Below are positions 11,531-22,503 of a DNA stretch of 64,000 nt, piece after piece. The DNA comes from Azorinus chamasolen (lineage: Eukaryota; Mollusca; Bivalvia; Cardiida; Solecurtidae), in contig OY755239.1 of the NCBI GenBank assembly GCA_963576725.1, positions 56,515,453 through 56,579,452 on the forward strand, written 5' to 3'. The position numbers and the translations under genes were made by a program. The notes under the pieces were generated by a model, which saw only the letters and a list, made by a program, of their open reading frames with translations, was not told the DNA's origin and ran no database searches. Within the stretch, counting starts at the first letter, position 1. Each line of letters starts with the position of its first letter.

Positions 11531-12012
11531 AATAGAATAGATCTGAAGTCTTTAGCAGGTTTCTTCATTCCAGATCCAAAATTTGGTGGTTTACCTTGTA
11601 ACAAATTTTTATTTGAAATGCAGAAACCTCCTCAAAAATAACTAACTCTTCAATCCATTTGTTTGATATACAGTGGATATCTGATATTATAGCTTTGTAC
11701 AAAATAGTTTTAAGAACACGTCGTTCCCTAAATGAGCAAATCGTCGACACTAGCCGGGATTGAACCGCTAAACTTACGCTGAGTGACGAATCGTTTCTTA
11801 TTTTTGGTTAACCCGTTTCCTTCGGATATCGGCTATCATAGATAATATCCGCACCAACCGCAACTTCTCTGGTATAATCGTTCCTTTACGCGTTCAACGC
11901 GTGTAAACGGTTTATCGCGTAACCGTTCGTTAAGCGTTCGTTAACCATTCACTACTCGTTTCTTACGCGTAGAAAAACGCGTAAATGGGTTGGAATAGCG
12001 TATTTACCACTG

Positions 12013-12384
12013 TAAGTTACTATTGTAAAATTACTTGGATCCACCAGGCAGGTCGCGACTAGTATAATAATTGTTAATGAGTACGCATTTATGTTCAGTT
12101 ATTTGACAAATTGTACTGTACAATTGACTTGTGTGAAGGTGGAATAAGCATAAGGTTGGATACCCACACACCTCCCCAGTAACCTTTTTTCTACTGACGG
12201 CTCCAAGGTGGTACTCCTGCGTTCTCCCTATGGTTAAATATGGTTATTTATATGATAAATGTTTTATGTCTTTTTGTGCGTTGTATCGCGTTTTGTTTTG
12301 TACTTGTGCTGTTCCCTGTTTGATGATGTTTTGGCGCCATGCTCTTTTGTGTGATGCGCTTCCTGTAAGACTGTGTTTACCACT
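12013..12384. other. No recognised feature
   Basis: Apart from a stray ACTGACGGCTCC resembling an F1 hairpin tip at 12192, nothing gene-like or repeated is seen. Confidence 0.5.
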
Positions 12385-12592
12385 TACAGTACAACCTCTC
12401 TATAACGACCACTAAATTGTGTTAATTAGTTGATATTTAGGGCAGGTGACTGCTTAAAGCAAGGTGTAAGTAAAACAGAACGCTCCTATTGGAGCGTTCT
12501 GCTTTACTTCCACCTTGCTTTAAGCAGCCACCTGCCATTAACACAAAATATTTGATGTAATTAATGGCTGTTATAGAGCGGTTTTACTGTAT
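12385..12592. mobile_element. PG palindrome, complete
   Basis: TACAGTACAACCTCTCTATA to AGAGCGGTTTTACTGTA; arms pair almost throughout about 100 bases each, centre GCTCCTATTGGAGC. Confidence 0.9.
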
Positions 12593-12844
12593 ACAGAACG
12601 GCGTCTAGTAATCGACTATTTAGTCTACTATACACAGAGTTGTATATCAATATTTTCTTCGACCCATCTGTCCAGTAATTCTGACACCCCTCCGTCTATC
12701 TGTGCATTTATATATTTCTCTATCAATCAGCCATCCGACACCACTTATCCATATATATCAAAGACTCGCGATTTGTATCCAATTTCGTTATGCCTCAAGT
12801 AGTCACCTTCGTGACTTCGTGAACTCTACTCTCTCCATTATGAG

Positions 12845-13077
12845 TATTTAACACTTTCCTCCATAAATACGCATTTCTATGCCTGTGTAAAAGTCACCTG
12901 TTGAAACCATTGTGGTAAATAGAGCATTTGCTCCTATAGGAGCAAATGCTCTATTTTCACAATGGTTTCAAAACTACAACATTCTAAAATTTTCCTTTTC
13001 TCTAGTTAATTCTCCTTTTCGGTAGATTATTCAAAGTGGTTGGATCTAAAATAGCCTAGGAGGGTATGGGTTAACCA
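12845..13077 (+). mobile_element. F2 MITE
   Basis: Left TTTAACACTTTCCTCC; hairpin at 12914-12972 has lost TAT from one arm (CTCTATTTTCACAATGG); right GGGTATGGGTTAA, directly continued by an F4 copy. Confidence 0.8.
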
Positions 13078-13195
13078 ATTTGTGTCCAGTGTCCCTTAAT
13101 CAGGACATAGGCAAACAGTGTAGGTCGAGATCAGAGGACTCCTTCTGGAGCCCACTGATCAGGCTCTGCACTGTTTTCTGATTCCATCGATGTTA
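13073..13195 (+). mobile_element. F4 MITE, left part
   Basis: Shares the TTAA with the preceding F2. CAGTGTCCCTTAATCAGGAC then hairpin ACTCCTTCTGGAGCCC; right end absent. Confidence 0.65.
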
Positions 13196-13205
13196 TCGAG
13201 GCTTA

Positions 13206-13413
13206 TACAGTAAAACCTCTCTATAACGACAACTAAATTGTGTAAATTAGCTGGTATTTACGGCAGGCGACTGCTTAAAGCAAGGTAAAAGTAAAACAGA
13301 ACACTCCTATAGGGGCGTTCTGTTTTACTTTCACCTTGTTTTAAGTAACTACATGCCTTTAACACAAAATAATTGATGTTAGTTAGTGGTCGTTATAGAG
13401 AGGTTATACTGTA
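13206..13413. mobile_element. PG palindrome, complete
   Basis: CAGTAAAACCTCTCTATAAC to AGAGAGGTTATACTG, TA flanks; centre CACTCCTATAGGGGCG imperfect. Confidence 0.9.
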
Positions 13414-13623
13414 CCAGCAAATATTGTGTACGCTTTCCTCCCTCAACATGAAAAATGCATGAGTTACAAAATATTTTCTCTAAATAAACTTATATGGGAA
13501 TAAATGGATCAATATAATCTATTTTTTGTATTAAAATCACAGTTGGAATATTTACTGCGATATCAAATACGTGTAGCAGAGACTCAAATAGCGAACATAT
13601 AGAGAAACATTAAAAGCATTGCA

Positions 13624-13985
13624 ATTATAGTTGAGCTTCGATATCTTGAACTTCAAGGGACTATACAAATTAGTTCGAGATAGCCGAGTTAAAGTTATCC
13701 GATTTCTAATCTGAACAATTTCTCGAGTTCACAGCTTGATACAGAAAAAGTTATACTTTTCAGAGATAATAATACATGTATAGTGTAACACCGTAACATA
13801 TAAAAAGTATGTCACTAGTTGATACCTATGACTGAACCAGTAACAGTTCCACGATGGAATGGACAAATGAAATGTAGATCTCTTAACGCACGAGTATGTG
13901 GTCACTATTTTACCAGACGTAATAAACGCAATATAAAGATAATATAAAAGTTCCAAAATTCAATTTGTTCGGGTTTACTGTAATC
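13624..13985. mobile_element. Tigger-like element, hairpin lost
   Basis: TTGAGCTTCGATATCTTGAA, CAAGGGACTATACA and TCCGATTTCTAATCTGAACA match in order the right arm (reversed) of the element at 33340-33658. The far end TTGTTCGGGTTTACTGTAAT is a plausible but diverged terminus. Confidence 0.55.
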
Positions 13986-14089
13986 AATACGGACTGAAGG
14001 TGTAGCAAGTCTGTGTCTACATTGTTTCCCTAGCTTCGCCGGCGGTGGACCAAATGTTAGCTGATTGCTATCATGGTATGGTGATATTA

Positions 14090-14322
14090 GCCATTTCCCT
14101 CATACATGTACAAACGTGTACATATATAACGCTCCTATAGGAGCCGTCTGATCAGGGTCTGCTCTGTTTGCTTATGAAATTTAAATAGCCCCGACTCAAC
14201 AGTTTCTACATGTACCAATACTAAAACAATCTTGTCTACAAATGCCATCATAATAATTCAGCTAATTAATAGTCATGATGTCAGTATTTCTTACATGGAT
14301 ACTGAACAGGGAAAGGGTTACA
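14090..14322 (+). mobile_element. F1 MITE
   Basis: Hairpin reduced on the left arm (ATATAACGCTCCTATAGGAG); right end ATGGATACTGAACAGGGAAA then GGGTTA. Confidence 0.7.
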
Positions 14323-14464
14323 TGTAACTCGTTCCTCTGCCGAGACGCATTTTGGCGCCATTGCTATCAGAATAGATACTGTGCGATAATGTTTGGCTAT
14401 GTGAGCTGTAGCGATTGTTGAAAAATAGAATAATATTTGAGCATATTTGTCGTACGAGCTTACA

Positions 14465-14603
14465 TGAGACGGGACCCAAGGTTCTTGACCCTTTTCAGAA
14501 TAAATACTCTGTTTGTTTATGAAGTAATACAGATCTTATTCTACAGTTTCTGTCATGGCCAAAAAATGTCTCTGTCCATGCTATTGTAACAATTAATTTT
14601 ATT
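14465..14603 (+). repeat. F1 partial copy
   Basis: Post-hairpin segment TGTTTGTTTATGAAGTAAT to TTTCTGTCATGGCC; merges into the next F1. Confidence 0.55.
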
Positions 14604-14884
14604 AACCCTTTCCCTTATGTAAACGCATTTTCACGAAGGTGCAAACAGAGTAGACCCAGGTCAGACGGCTCCTACAGGAGCCATCTGATCATGGTCTGCT
14701 CTGTTTTGCTTATAGTTTAATATAGATCTGATTCTACAACTTCTACCTGAGCTAAAATGTCCTGTGTTCATATGACATTATAAAAAATCTTATTAATATA
14801 TTCATGACATCATTATTTCTTATAAAGAGTTAATAGTCATGATGTCATTATTTCTGACATGAACATTCACGGAGTAAAGGGTTA
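14602..14884 (+). mobile_element. F1 MITE, longest intact copy type
   Basis: TTAACCCTTTCCCTTATGTA to CACGGAGTAAAGGGTTAA, 283 bp, with a duplicated ATGACATCATTATTTCTTAT segment near the right end. Confidence 0.85.
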
Positions 14885-15112
14885 AATGGAATGTCTCCAT
14901 TATCAGAGTGTCAAGTAGTTTTGGTCTTAAATGTTTGAATATCACAATTTTCCCACTAGCAAAAAGTTAACCACCACGGGAGCGAGTGTTCAATTTCTGA
15001 AATCCATAGTTTCGTTTTTGACAGAAGCATGAATGTTTTATTGTTGTTGTTTAAGTCTAAAATGATTATACCACTGAGAAAGGATACTTGTTTCTTTCTT
15101 AATCCGTTACTT

Positions 15113-15211
15113 CTTAACCCTAATCAGACGGTTCCTATAGGAATCGTCTGATCTGGGCCTACACTGGCTGCAAATGCGTGAAAATGCGTTTATATGGAGG
15201 AAAGGGTCAAT
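15113..15211 (-). repeat. F1 partial copy, inverted
   Basis: AATCAGACGGTTCCTATAGG hairpin and right end ATATGGAGGAAAGGGTCAA; the left half is absent. Confidence 0.6.
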
Positions 15212-15337
15212 CCTATCATTGTGGCAGCTACAGATCACAGCAGGTGGACATACACGAGAATGATTATCAATGAGGGAGTACAAATCATCTTTATTCTCTG
15301 TGCGTGAAAACTTTCCCGATAACCATTGGTATAACTT

Positions 15338-15594
15338 AAACCCATTTACTCCATGAATATCCATGTACATGTAAGAAATGATGGCAACTATGAATATGAA
15401 TTAGATGTTTTGTTATAATAGCACATGAACACAGAAATTATTGGCAATGGCAGACACTGTAGAATAATATCTTTGTTATATCATAAGCAAACAGAACATA
15501 CTCTGATCAGACCAGACGGCATATATAGGGGTCGTCTGGTCTGGATCTACTATGTCTGCAAAGGTGGGAAATACGTTTATATAAAGGAAATGAT
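15338..15594 (-). mobile_element. F1 MITE, inverted
   Basis: Hairpin stem tip has changed on both sides (CAGACGGCATATATAGGGGT/CGTCTGG). Confidence 0.7.
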
Positions 15595-15734
15595 GAATAT
15601 TAATGTAAAAATAATGACACCATGGATATATATAGATAGAGTATATAGATAGATATATGCTGTCTATATACTCATGAATATATATTGGCCAACTCAGACC
15701 TTTTTTTGGTCGTGGCAAAAAGTATAATCACATA

Positions 15735-15851
15735 TAATTCAATAAACAAAAAAGCAAATTCTGATCAAACGGCTTCTGTAGAAGCCGTCTGATATGTGTC
15801 TATTCTGTTTGCAAAGGCTTTAAAAGGCGTTTATATGAGGGAAAGGGTAAA
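15735..15851 (-). repeat. F1 partial copy, inverted
   Basis: ACGGCTTCTGTAGAAGCCGT hairpin, right end ATATGAGGGAAAGGGTAAA. The paired C-to-T and G-to-A changes keep the stem. Confidence 0.65.
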
Positions 15852-16102
15852 TACGTTTCACCCTCTCAACCAATTTGTGATGACATATGCTAACAATAAC
15901 ATGACATCTCATCAGAAAAGGCGTCAATAATAAGGTAAAAGCTTAAAACCATAAATACCGACGACGGAAAAGGTTTCGTTTGCCAATATTTGCTTCCAAT
16001 TACTTTAAATACCAGTGCATGACAATCCAATAACCTCAAGGGTTTGCATACTATCTTTAATCCACATCATTATATTTACCGTAGTGTCCGGCTCAAGTTA
16101 CA

Positions 16103-16352
16103 TTAACCCTTTCCTTCATACAAATGCCTTTTCATGCTTTTGCAAACAGAGTAGACCCAGATCAGACGGCTCCTAGGGGAGCCGTCAGATCAGGGTCTGC
16201 TCTGTTTGCTTTTGACATGATATAGATGTGATTCTACATTTTTTGTGAAACCAAAGAATTTCCTTGAAAAGTTTATAGTATTAAAATTCAGAATAGAACT
16301 ATTCATGGTGTCATTATTTCATACATGAATATTGAACAGGGAAATGTATTAC
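16103..16352 (+). mobile_element. F1 MITE
   Basis: Well-preserved hairpin at 16137-16210 with tip GCTCCTAGGGGAGC. Confidence 0.8.
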
Positions 16353-16504
16353 TAGAAAACTTTTATTCAATGACCTCTCCAAAATGTCTAATTCTGCTTT
16401 ATTTTCAAGATGAGTTGACAGCTACATTACGTGCAAGAACAGTAAATGCAGAGCCTTCTGTACCATATTTGTTGTATCTGTGGTGTATCTTATCTCTTGC
16501 ATAA

Positions 16505-16786
16505 ATACAGTAGAAATCCTCTATAACGAAATTTTGATAAAGAACATTTTAGGCACGTGACTGTTTAATGCAGGATGAAGTCATACAGAAAACTCCATTA
16601 GGAGCTTTCTGCATGACTGTTAACCTGCATTATGCTGCCACATTATGCTTAATGCAGGGTGAAAACCATACAGAAAGCTCACAGAGGAGCTTTCTGTATA
16701 GCTTTCATCCTGCATTAAGCTGTCACCTGTATCCAAAACCGATATCTATACTAAATGTAACGCCCGCTATAGAGGGGTTTTACTGT
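16505..16786. mobile_element. PG element with doubled central hairpin
   Basis: Two consecutive hairpins (about 16565-16632 and 16650-16722) lie between one set of ends, CAGTAGAAATCCTCTATAAC and AGAGGGGTTTTACTG. Confidence 0.75.
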
Positions 16787-17378
16787 TTCGGTATGGAAGT
16801 TTTTGCATATCTATTTCCCTGAAATGTCATGGAAGAGAAAGTTTCTTCATGTCTCAGAAAAGGACCAGGGGTCCTCATTCAATCGGGACCAGTTTGTTTT
16901 ACAAGCTAAAATATTGAACTTCGGAATAAGGGAATCGGTGTATTTATAACAATTTTGTTTTATATGCATGTTAACAATCTCCAACGATATTGTTGAAAAT
17001 GTATCGAGTATTTTATCATTACTGCTTTGTTTCCCCTGCGACTAACGCTGGGCTATAGCCGTGCCAAGTTTCCAATTAGCAACGAATAAAACATATGTTT
17101 GTATCGATAAGATCGGTTTTCGTAAATACAGAAATCTGACTGGAATTATCGCGGAGTTCCATTGTTTGTGCCACATCGACCGTGTCAGTACGCCCCGTTC
17201 TGGAACCAGTAAATCTTCTGAGCTTTCCTCATCATGTGAACATACACATGTATTGTATTTCGTGCGCCCGCTTTTTTCTAGATGGTTAATTAGAGTTTCG
17301 TATCTGACAGACGGACCAAATGCCTTATCGTATGTTAACCCTTCTCACGCTAAACAGATAAAAGCAAAACACGCGGAT
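16787..17378. other. No recognised feature
   Basis: A 108-codon plus-strand frame at 17061-17387 matches nothing I know. A phrase here (CCACATCGACCGTGTCAGTA, 17171) recurs diverged at 25572, hinting at an unnamed repeat. Confidence 0.4.
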
Positions 17379-17586
17379 CTACAATAAATTTCTCTATAAC
17401 AGCCACTTAATTACATCCAGTATTTTGTGTTTAAGACAGGTGGCTGCTTTAAGCAAGGTGAAAGTAAAACAGAACGCTGCTATAGGAGCGTTCTGTTTTA
17501 CTTTCACCTTGCTTTAAGCAGCACCTGCCCTAAATACCAACTAATTAACACAATTTAGTGGCCGTTATAGAGAGGTTTTACTGTAT
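17379..17586. mobile_element. PG palindrome
   Basis: Left end decayed (AATAAATTTCTCTATAACAG); right end AGAGAGGTTTTACTGTA intact; perfect arms around CTGCTATAGGAGCG. Confidence 0.85.
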
Positions 17587-17600
17587 TATAGTTTTTATTA

Positions 17601-17690
17601 AAGTGTCAAACAGCTTGATTCCTGATGAGACACCGAGTGACTCAGCGTCTCATCTGGATCCAAACTATTTGCAAATGCCAAGGAAATAAC
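17601..17690. repeat. F3 hairpin
   Basis: GTCAAACAGCTTGATTCCTG and GACACCGAGTGACTCAGCGT fold on CTGGATCCAAACTATTTGCA. Confidence 0.65.
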
Positions 17691-17717
17691 ACTTTGCATG
17701 GAAAACGTTAGCCACTA

Positions 17718-17810
17718 TAATGCAAACAGAGTAGACCCAGATCAGACGGCTCCTGGAGGAGCCGTCTGATCAGGATCTGCTCTGTTTGCTTTTGGCATGA
17801 TATAGACCTA
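17718..17810. repeat. F1 hairpin core
   Basis: TGCAAACAGAGTAGACCCAG arms around GGCTCCTGGAGGAGCC; outer termini not found. Confidence 0.7.
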
Positions 17811-17819
17811 TTTGTAATT

Positions 17820-17905
17820 TGTAAACAGCTTGGCCTCTCAACAGGATCCAAGCTGTTTGCCACATCAACAATAGTTTCTCCAAAGCTTGAACTAATCAAA
17901 AGTGG
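17820..17905. repeat. F3 fragment
   Basis: GTAAACAGCTTGGCC...CAACAGGATCCAAGCTGTTTGCC with stem tip deleted, then the F3 tail AATAGTTTCTCCAAAGCTTG. Confidence 0.55.
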
Positions 17906-17952
17906 TAATTTGAACCTTGGAGCATGTGACCAGCGTTTTAGCTGACTTGATT

Positions 17953-18075
17953 ACAGTAAACATTCGATACTTCGAAATTTGAGTAGAAGAGCTTTCTGCG
18001 TGACTTTCATCCTGCATAAACAGCCGCCTATCTGAAAGATCAATAATGATACGTAATTCAGTTTTTCGACAGGGT
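17953..18075. repeat. PG half element
   Basis: ACAGTAAACATTCGATACTT, then a lone right arm GAGCTTTCTGCGTGACTTTC; the left arm is deleted. Confidence 0.55.
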
Positions 18076-18180
18076 AAGTGTTAGCCTTTATTATGCCGAG
18101 CAAACATTACTCGGCAGAAAATGTAAAAAGGAACTCACATGTGGTTTGTATCACATTTCTATTATGAACACGATGACCAG

Positions 18181-18262
18181 GTTGCCAAACAGCTTTTATC
18201 ATGATGAGGCTTTGACTTACCTGGCGTCTTAATTGGATCCAAACTATTTGCCATTGTCATTG
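18181..18262. repeat. F3 fragment
   Basis: GCCAAACAGCTTTTATC...GGATCCAAACTATTTGCC. Confidence 0.5.
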
Positions 18263-18329
18263 CTGTTTCGCCCGTGGCACACCAATGGTTTTCCTGCTTC
18301 CGGCCAAGCGCAACTTATTTTGCATTTTT

Positions 18330-18430
18330 ATCCAGATGAGACGCAGGGTTACTCGATGTATGATCAGGATTCAAGCTGTTTGACACTCGGTCAATAGTTT
18401 CTCAAAAGCTTTGACGACTCGAAAATAAAA
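18330..18430. repeat. F3 fragment with tail
   Basis: CCAGATGAGACGCAGGGTTA and the tail CGGTCAATAGTTTCTCAAAA shared with 44770, 50337 and 58060. Confidence 0.55.
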
Positions 18431-18526
18431 GTAACACTTGCAAGAAATCAGAGTTCGAGCAGGCATTATATTTTACAGCTAACTAATGATTGAACCTTGA
18501 ATGCAAGAAACGTGTTGGCTATCAAT

Positions 18527-18702
18527 TGCAAACAGTGTAGACCCAGATCAGAGGGCTCCTAGAGGAGCCCTCTGATCAGGGTCTGCACTGTTTGTCATTT
18601 AAATTCCTCTCTCTCACAAAGTATACCCTTTCATACTGAATGACATTTACCTTTAAACAGTGATGGACATCTCGTCTCTGACAATTCTACGTTGAAAGGG
18701 TT
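18527..18702. mobile_element. F4 hairpin with right end
   Basis: Perfect AGAGGGCTCCTAGAGGAGCC tip; ends TTGAAAGGGTTAA. Confidence 0.65.
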
Positions 18703-19164
18703 AATTACCTGCCGATTTATCTTATTTGTCTGACCTGGGCAAGATAGACTAGGGTAGTGTTACTATTTCTTTTCACCGAACAAATTGTTAAGTTCGAAAT
18801 ATAGTATGTTTGCTAACTATCAAATTTTGTGAAATTCCATATTTCAAAATTGTTTTGTAAAAAAGTGTTGTGTTTTCTTTACTTGTAAAGTAATCTCACG
18901 TGTTCATAGTTCTTACCGATCTCTGAGCTGACTCCAAAATGTTCGCAATTTTTAGCCTAGTCGTGGTTATGGTTAGAGGTTGAAAGATAATAATTTGTTA
19001 ACGAATATTGTCTGTTATTCCTGAAACGCAGGAAACAGGTGTGTAGGATTTATCTTAATGGGTGACAAATTGGGCGTAGTGCAGAGAGATCTACGAGATT
19101 AAATTGGCTCTCTTTACCGTTTAAGCGAAATAGCTACATGTATATAATATGCCAATAAGTACAT
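18703..19164. other. No recognised feature
   Basis: AT-rich; the phrase AGGTGTGTAGGATTTATCTT (19037) recurs in reverse at 20570, so part may be an unnamed repeat. Confidence 0.4.
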
Positions 19165-19590
19165 CTTGTCTTAAACGATCATCAAAAAGTGGTCTAATTA
19201 TGGAATTGTAATTCAGATGGTAGCTTAATACAGGTCAAAAATAATACAGAAAGCTCCTATACATGTAGGAGCTTTCTGCTTTATTTCACCCTGTATTAAC
19301 CCATTACCCCATAGGATATTTTTATATCCAACATCTTTGAATGAATCTACAAAAAGGATCATTAACTAGAGAAAGGGATTTTTTTAATATTGTAGTTCTG
19401 AAACCATTGTGATAAATAGAGCATTTGCTCCTATAGGAGCAAATGCTCTATTTATCACAATGGTTTCACAAAGTGAGTTTTACAGAGTTGCCACAAGTCG
19501 TCAATATGAAGGAATGGGTTAAGCAACATCCTGATTTTTAAGATTCATGTGTCCAGTTAATATAAGGTCGCTTAAGACAGGTTCCACTGT
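19165..19590. mobile_element. PG element interrupted by an F2 copy
   Basis: Arms TTGTCTTAAACGATCATC...CACCCTGTA | TTAA | GCAACATCCTGATTTTT...GACAGGTTCCACTGTA. Removing the F2 and one TTAA gives CTGTATTAAGCAAC, the sequence of uninterrupted PG copies. Confidence 0.85.
19296..19522 (-). mobile_element. F2 MITE inserted at TTAA of a PG element
   Basis: 227 bp including both TTAA. Perfect hairpin at 19402-19471 with no mismatch at the tip GCTCCTATAGGAGC. Confidence 0.92.
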
Positions 19591-19724
19591 ATGTTATACT
19601 GGCAGTACAGCACAACCACACTAATCGTTTACTTCATGAATATTTATGTGAAATAATGACTGTATATTATCTGAATATTTATAATTCGTTATGAACAAGA
19701 GCATTTTACCACGACCATATCTAT

Positions 19725-20118
19725 ATTATAATAGAGCCTGTCTTAACCCTTTCCCTCATACTGACCACATTTGACGCCTCTGTAAAATCACTTTGTGAAA
19801 CTATTGTGATAAATAGAACATTTGCTCCTATAGGAGTTTCCTTTTCTCTAGTTAATGCTCCTTTTCGGTAGATTTATTCAAAAAGGATGTACCTAGAATA
19901 GCATGCATATGAGGTAGTGGGTTAAGCGACATTCAAAAAGATGTCTTATTATGGGCCTTTAAGACAGGTTGTAGCTTAATGAAGGTCAACAGTAATTCAG
20001 AAAGCTGTTATACGAGCTTTCTGCATTACATTTATTTACCCTGTATTAAGCAACCACTTGCTTTTTAAGATCCATGTATAAAATGAATATGAGGTCGCTT
20101 AAGACAGGCTCTATTGTA
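19725..20118. mobile_element. PG element interrupted by an F2 copy
   Basis: Left arm AGAGCCTGTC | TTAA | GCGACATTCAAAAAGATGTC; right arm GCTTAAGACAGGCTCTATTGTA. Here the insertion is near the outer end of the palindrome. Confidence 0.8.
19743..19925 (+). mobile_element. F2 MITE missing one hairpin arm
   Basis: Reads through GAACATTTGCTCCTATAGGAG then jumps to TTTCCTTTTCTCTAGTTAAT. Both TTAA termini intact. Confidence 0.85.
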
Positions 20119-20269
20119 TTTCAAAAACAATCAAAGTAGAATATCTGTTTCCAAGTTTCTAAATGCGATGAAAGTCGATTGTTTTAGGCAAATGGTTAGT
20201 GTGCACATTTAGTATATACGCACCTTTTAAAGAAAGTGTTACAGAAATCTACCCTTGGAGCATTCTTTA

Positions 20270-20511
20270 TTAACCCATTCATTCCAATATCATTTCAGGA
20301 AACCCCGCCCAGTTCTTACTTTGGAATCCATCTATTTTTCACGTGGAAGGTGCACAGCAAACAAAGTATTTGCTTGAATAAGCCACTGATATTGGTGGGT
20401 TCAGCAAACAGTGCAGACCCTGATCAGAGGGCTCCCTCGGGAGCCCTCTGATCTGGGTCTACACTGTTTGCTGATGTCCGTTTTAAGGGACACGGGACAC
20501 TAATTGGTTAA
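20270..20511 (+). mobile_element. F4 MITE, complete
   Basis: TTAACCCATTCATTCC to CTAATTGGTTAA; perfect hairpin at 20405-20472 tip GGGCTCCCTCGGGAGCCC; CCGTTTTAAGGGACACGGGA before the right end. Confidence 0.88.
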
Positions 20512-20692
20512 CCCCTTATCTCGTACATATTGTAGATCTCTCTACACTACGCCCAATCTGTCACTCATTAAGATAAATCCTACACACCTGTACACGCCAT
20601 TGCCATTAATAGGTTCAGCAAACAGCAGCAGACCCAGATCTGAAGTCTACACTGTTTTCACATATTCATCATCATGAAAGAAATGGTTAAGA
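20508..20692 (+). mobile_element. F4 MITE, hairpin arm deleted
   Basis: Shares its left TTAA with the preceding F4; TTCAGCAAACAGCAGCAGACC to GTCTACACTGTTTTC, ends GAAAGAAATGGTTAA and continues as a PG end GACAGGTTTTGTTGTA. Confidence 0.65.
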
Positions 20693-21050
20693 CAGGTTTT
20701 GTTGTATACCCATCAACATTGTTTTATCCTAATATTTTTGCAAATATTCTGGATCCAGATGAGGTCATCAAGATCCATTGTCTGAATTTCGGTCAACGGT
20801 CTCTCAATAGCTTGATCGATTTGTTTCTTTTCAATTGCGCCTAATCAAAATTTTAGCAGACATATTTTTGTTCGCCGCAGCGTAAGGGTTAAAGGAGATT
20901 AAAATGAGATTCTCTCACGTGGTCAAATGATAATAATACGTTTTCATTACATTGTTTTTCTAAAGCATCGACATACTCAAGAATTTAACAGCAATCATAG
21001 TGATAATAGCTTCATGTACGTGTACAATCATGTATCTAAGATCCGATATT
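20693..21050. other. No recognised feature
   Basis: A decayed F3-like tail (CGGTCAACGGTCTCTCAATA) at 20793; otherwise nothing supported. Confidence 0.4.
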
Positions 21051-21257
21051 CAGTAAAACATCTCTATAACGGCCACTAAATTGTGTTAATTAGTTGGCAT
21101 ATCAGGGCAGGTGGCTGCTTAAAGCAAAGTGAAAGTAAAACAGAACGCTCCTATAGGAGCGATCTGTTTTACTTTCATCTTGCTTTAAGCAACCACCTGC
21201 CTTTAACACAAAATACTTGATGTAATTTAGTGGCCGTTATAGAGAGGTTTTACTGTA
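21051..21257. mobile_element. PG palindrome, complete
   Basis: CAGTAAAACATCTCTATAAC to AGAGAGGTTTTACTG; the two arms differ between TGTGTTAATTAGTTGGC and AAATACTTGATGTAATTTAG. Confidence 0.9.
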
Positions 21258-21417
21258 CTCTTTTTTGCGATTGAAGGTTTCTGTGGTGCTTCACATACAA
21301 CCAAAGCCTCTGTGAACAGCACAAAAGCAAACACTATAGGTACTCCAAATATCGAAAGATCGAGCTTGAAATCGATTGAATGTGTATCATTAAAATCTGA
21401 TATCCTTCTGAACCATT

Positions 21418-21626
21418 TTAACCCTGAACTTACTCTTAAACAAACACTGTCAGCTCAAAGTAGAATCTGGTGCAATTTTGACTAATTCATATTCGGTTAA
21501 GCATTTGGGAAACTAATTAGTGAGTGTCAGACAGTTTGGATCCGGTTGAGACGCCGAGTTACTCGGCGTCTCATCTGGATCCAAACTGTTTGCAACTGCG
21601 AATAAGATGGAGGCTAGCGGGTTAAG
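21418..21626 (+). mobile_element. F3 MITE
   Basis: TTTAACCCTGAACTTAC to AGGCTAGCGGGTTAA; hairpin at 21533-21596 perfect: GACGCCGAGTTACTCGGCGT. Left flank matches 43996-44080 (GAATCTGGTGCAATTTTGA). Confidence 0.8.
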
Positions 21627-21867
21627 GATTAAAAGCAACGAGAACACGAAAGTGTTCTTTTATAACATTGACTTTTCATGCCAAAAGTCTCTAGCTTTGA
21701 TAGCAAATGATTAATCCATTTAGTCATAAATCCGCATAGAGGAAGCCTCAACGGCCAATATTTGCTATCAATTACTTTAAATACTAGTGTGTAAAAACTA
21801 CATAACCTCAAGGGTTTGCATGCGAGCTTAAAACCTCTTCAGTTTGATGACCACTTTGGTGAAACCA

Positions 21868-22075
21868 TTACAGTAAATCTCCCTACAGCGACTGTCCGAA
21901 AATAGGTATAGTCCGTGAAGGCATATAGTGGCTTTATGCAGGACAAAATTATTCAGAATGCTCTCTTATGGAGCTTTCTGTATTACTTTTATCCTGCATT
22001 AAGCAATCACATACTTTTATGTTAAACCACCTATGTCTATATGTTAAGTAGTTGCTTCAACGAGGTTCGTCTGTA
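21868..22075. mobile_element. PG element, diverged
   Basis: TACAGTAAATCTCCCTACAG to AACGAGGTTCGTCTGTA; ATGCAGGACAAAATTATTCA and its counterpart TTATCCTGCATTAAGCAATC pair. Confidence 0.7.
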
Positions 22076-22315
22076 TTTGACTGTCGGTTCCACAGAAGCT
22101 ATTGCAATGTTATATTACCCAACTATTAGTGAATAAATATTTTCAATATTGACCCAAGTCAAACAGAATTCATTTGCTTGCGTTAAAGATCACACGAAGT
22201 CTTCCGATACCATGAATGAAATCATGGTACTTTGCTTTCTGCTCACTGGATTTGCGAGAAAAACGTGTAGCAACAATTGTCTGAACTATACTATTTTGGC
22301 AAACCCATAATTCAG

Positions 22316-22503
22316 AGCAACAGATAATGGTGCAAACTCAAACACTAAACTCGTCATTTATCGACCAAGTCCTATGCTGTGACCATTCTTCAGAATCTCC
22401 CGAACAGAGAATTCTGAAGTGTGGTCACAACATTTGGTTTGGTGGAGAAATAAAGGAGTTATTCTTGAAAATATAAAAGACGCATTTTTTGCTGGACCTC
22501 CGC
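22316..22503. repeat. FB1 palindrome
   Basis: GCTGTGACCATTCTTCAGAA folds on TTCTGAAGTGTGGTCACAAC; tail ATTCTTGAAAATATAAAAGA is family-specific. Confidence 0.7.

Larger units (their letters stand above)
9078..12012. mobile_element. TX element, second copy with nested insertions
   Basis: Shares with 2080-3630 the ends, the subterminal ACGCGTTTCTT arrays and interior landmarks (GAGCCCGGATGAAAGGGGAG at 9221; TCGTCGACACTAGCCGGGAT at 11742). The first base of the left terminus is mutated. It is nearly twice as long because a PG element (9409-9617) and about 1.3 kb around 10400-11700 were inserted. Confidence 0.85.

Noticed and set aside
17061..17387. 108-codon plus-strand frame
   Set aside because: No recognisable domain, signal or splice context; start region unremarkable; runs into a PG element.
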